From: Methylococcaceae bacterium
GTDB taxonomy: Bacteria; Pseudomonadota; Gammaproteobacteria; Methylococcales; Methylomonadaceae
Assembly (NCBI GenBank): GCA_947506155.1
Contig: CANNNV010000004.1
Location: 1 to 46,040, forward strand
DNA length: 46,040 nt
Reading direction: 5' to 3'
Numbering within the stretch: position 1 is the first letter of the stretch; every line of letters starts with the position of its first letter. The notes under the pieces were generated by a model. The model was not told where the DNA came from. It worked only from the letters and a program-made list of their open reading frames with translations, and did not search any database. Positions 44,977 to 46,040 of the stretch are shown one piece after another. Made by a program: the position numbers and the translations under genes.

Positions 44977-45178
44977 TTTATTACGCTAAACTTAATCTCA
45001 CTACAAGTTACCAAATCTCACCGTTCAATGTAACATAAACTTAAGGTGTAAAAAAACTAACCAATCCCTCGGCCGGACGTTCGAAGTCGTCTAAATCGTC
45101 AAGTAGCAGCTCTGCTAAGTATTGCTAATACGATACGCGGATGTTAATATTTCCCAAAATGGGAGAAGCAAATAAGCC
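44977..45178. other. Divergent gap between hicAB and higBA
   Basis: About 200 bases have no gene. A GC-richer patch (CGGCCGGACG near 45070) interrupts AT-rich sequence. The palindrome described at 45152-45164 is the only clear signal. Both toxin-antitoxin promoters must lie here. Confidence 0.4.
45152..45164. promoter_or_regulatory. Candidate HigA operator
   Basis: TCCCA-AAA-TGGGA is a perfect inverted repeat 14 bases before the higB start codon. Antitoxins of this class bind short palindromes over their own promoter and start region. The GGGAG at its right edge also serves as a weak, rather distant ribosome-binding site, so binding would also mask translation signals in the DNA-level sense. 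Confidence 0.5.
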
Positions 45179-45487
45179 ATGCGGATTATCGCTAAAAGCA
45201 CTTTAAAGAAATTTTGGGAACAGCCCCAATATAGTGATTCTCAAGCGCCACTGGAAAGTTGGCATGAAGAAGCATTGAAAGCAATATGGACATCACCACA
45301 GGCGGTTAAGGTTAATTATGGTAATGCCAGTATTTGCGCTAATAATCGAGTGGTTTTTAACATCGGTGGCAATAAATACAGGCTGGTGGTTGAAATGCAG
45401 TACAGAGCTTGTATTGCATGGGTAAAATTTATCGGTACCCATGAACAATATAACAAGATTGATGTGGAGAACGTAAGTGAATATTAA
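45179..45487 (+). CDS. higB: HigB-type toxin (mRNA interferase)
   Basis: This 102-residue toxin belongs to the HigB class of ribosome-dependent mRNA interferases with a RelE-like fold. The family pattern is clear: RIIAKSTLKKFWEQ at the start, APLESWHEEALKAIWTSPQAVK, ICANNRVVFNIGGNKYRLVVEMQY and VWVKF-type IAWVKFIGTHEQYNKID near the end. Its 3' end overlaps higA by 11 bases. A palindrome sits just upstream. Active conserved basic and aromatic residues appear intact. Confidence 0.92.
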   Translation: MRIIAKSTLKKFWEQPQYSDSQAPLESWHEEALKAIWTSPQAVKVNYGNASICANNRVVFNIGGNKYRLVVEMQYRACIAWVKFIGTHEQYNKIDVENVSEY

Positions 45488-45833
45488 GCCTATCCGTAAC
45501 GACGTAGACCTTGCGCTTACATTTAAGCGTCTTGAGGTGATATTTCAAGCCAACGAGGGAACGCCGGAAGCGGAAGAAATGGAGGTTCTAGTGGCCTTGG
45601 TGGAGGCTTATGAAAACAAATACTATCCCATTAGTTCAGCAGATCCTATTGAGGCTATTAAGTTCCGTATGGAGCAACAAGGCCTTACGCCACGCGATCT
45701 TGAGGCATACATTGGCTCCAGTGGTCGGGTTTCTGAAGTGCTAAATCGTAAACGCTCATTGAGTCTACGCATGGTTAAGCGTCTACATGACGGGTTGCGA
45801 ATTCCCTATGAAAGCTTATTGTCCGATGCGTAA
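45477..45833 (+). CDS. higA: HigA-type antitoxin with helix-turn-helix
   Basis: This 118-residue antitoxin pairs with HigB. The N-terminal half (KPIRNDVDLALTFKRLEVIFQANEGTPEAEEMEVLVALVEAYENKYYPI) is the partner-binding segment typical of the family. The C-terminal half is an XRE-like helix-turn-helix (KFRMEQQGLTPRDLEAYIGSSGRVSEVLNRKRSLSLRMVKRLHDGLRIPYESLL). GTG start inside the end of higB, so it is translationally coupled. Likely represses the pair through the palindrome at 45152-45164. Confidence 0.93.
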   Translation: MNIKPIRNDVDLALTFKRLEVIFQANEGTPEAEEMEVLVALVEAYENKYYPISSADPIEAIKFRMEQQGLTPRDLEAYIGSSGRVSEVLNRKRSLSLRMVKRLHDGLRIPYESLLSDA

Positions 45834-45856
45834 TCATTAAAATCTTCCTCAATTTT

Positions 45857-45890
45857 CTCGTTCCCACGCTCCTGCGTGGGAACGCATACG
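45857..45890. repeat. REP palindrome upstream of the RAYT gene
   Basis: CTCG, then GTTCCCACGC (45860-45869), a TCCT loop and GCGTGGGAAC (45874-45883), followed by GCATACG. It is the same unit as at 22439-22469. Location immediately before a RAYT gene is typical for the REP family mobilised by that transposase. Confidence 0.88.
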
Positions 45891-45901
45891 GACGCTGAAT
45901 A

Positions 45902-46040
45902 ATGGGTAGAAGCCGCTACAAAATAACCCAACCCCAACAGGCGCACTTCGTCACCCTGACAGTGTTGCACTGGATTCCGGTATTCACCCGCCCTGATACC
46001 GTCAACATCCTGCTCGATTCCCTGCGTTTTTTAAGCAAGG
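45902..46040 (+). CDS. REP-associated tyrosine transposase (RAYT), 5' part
   Basis: This reading frame runs off the window after 46 codons: MGRSRYKITQ, then HFVTLTVLHWIPVFTRPDTV and NILLDSLRFLSK. The start MGRSRYK(I/V), the HFVT-T beta strand and WxPVFTRP are characteristic of TnpA-REP/RAYT proteins, single-strand-specific Y1 relatives of IS200/IS605 transposases. The HUH motif and catalytic tyrosine lie beyond the window, so activity cannot be judged. A REP palindrome sits 12 bases upstream of the start. Confidence 0.82.
   Translation, partial: MGRSRYKITQPQQAHFVTLTVLHWIPVFTRPDTVNILLDSLRFLSK

Noticed and set aside
1-46040. CRISPR arrays, tRNA and rRNA genes, complete insertion sequences, prophage
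   Set aside because: No regularly spaced repeat array, cloverleaf or rRNA signature was seen, and the only transposase is the partial RAYT at the right end.

Overview
The window looks like a chromosomal segment of a gammaproteobacterium. The hemCDXY set lies next to argH and a class I adenylate cyclase, mnmG-rsmG-parA-parB are in the usual order, engB diverges from cytochrome c4-dsbA, and an ArfA-type ribosome rescue factor is present. Base composition is moderate, with no strong compositional break until the toxin-antitoxin and transposase end. A methanotroph of the Methylococcales would fit, but no methane-oxidation gene is present, so that is inference only.

Layout. 0.27-4.4 kb (minus): hemC-hemD-hemX-hemY, the middle of the haem pathway. 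4.6-8.8 kb (plus): argH and cyaA, 4 bases apart. 9.0-15.5 kb (plus): gap-pyk (overlapping by one base), a dicarboxylate/amino-acid:cation symporter and glycogen phosphorylase, forming a central-carbon block. 15.6-25.2 kb (minus): a complete respiratory nitrate reductase operon, narK-narG-narH-narJ-narI. Its NarK is a double-length fused transporter, and its gaps carry palindromic REP-like repeats. 25.5-31.5 kb: a periplasmic M48 metalloprotease, an intergenic stretch with an orphan terminator that may end a small RNA, a TonB-dependent receptor, and two predicted metal transporters (ZIP and UPF0016/GDT1). 31.7-37.1 kb: rph-rdgB (plus), converging with mnmG-rsmG-parA-parB (minus). 37.2-41.5 kb (plus): a small arfA-like gene with a long hairpin inside its coding sequence, a UPF0182 membrane protein, a family 2 glycosyltransferase and a small helical protein of unknown function. 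41.5-43.6 kb: dsbA and cytochrome c4 (minus), divergent from engB. 43.6-46.0 kb: a GNAT acetyltransferase, HicAB-like and HigBA toxin-antitoxin pairs, and the start of a REP-associated tyrosine transposase (RAYT) that runs off the end.

Most interesting. (1) The arfA-like gene at 37198-37413 has an approximately 21-bp hairpin over its 3' coding half, beginning just after the conserved basic core. This is the architecture by which E. coli arfA makes a non-stop message that senses trans-translation failure. (2) The same REP palindrome occurs immediately upstream of the RAYT gene and between narG and narK. Other palindromes supply the narG stop codon and apparently encode the engB C-terminus. (3) A terminator at about 27.25 kb has no gene in front of it and is preceded by small stem-loops and A-rich ARN tracts, suggesting an undescribed sRNA.

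Limits. Everything here was read by eye. Promoters, operators and the sRNA are tentative, and gene names rest on motifs, length and gene order rather than database searches.
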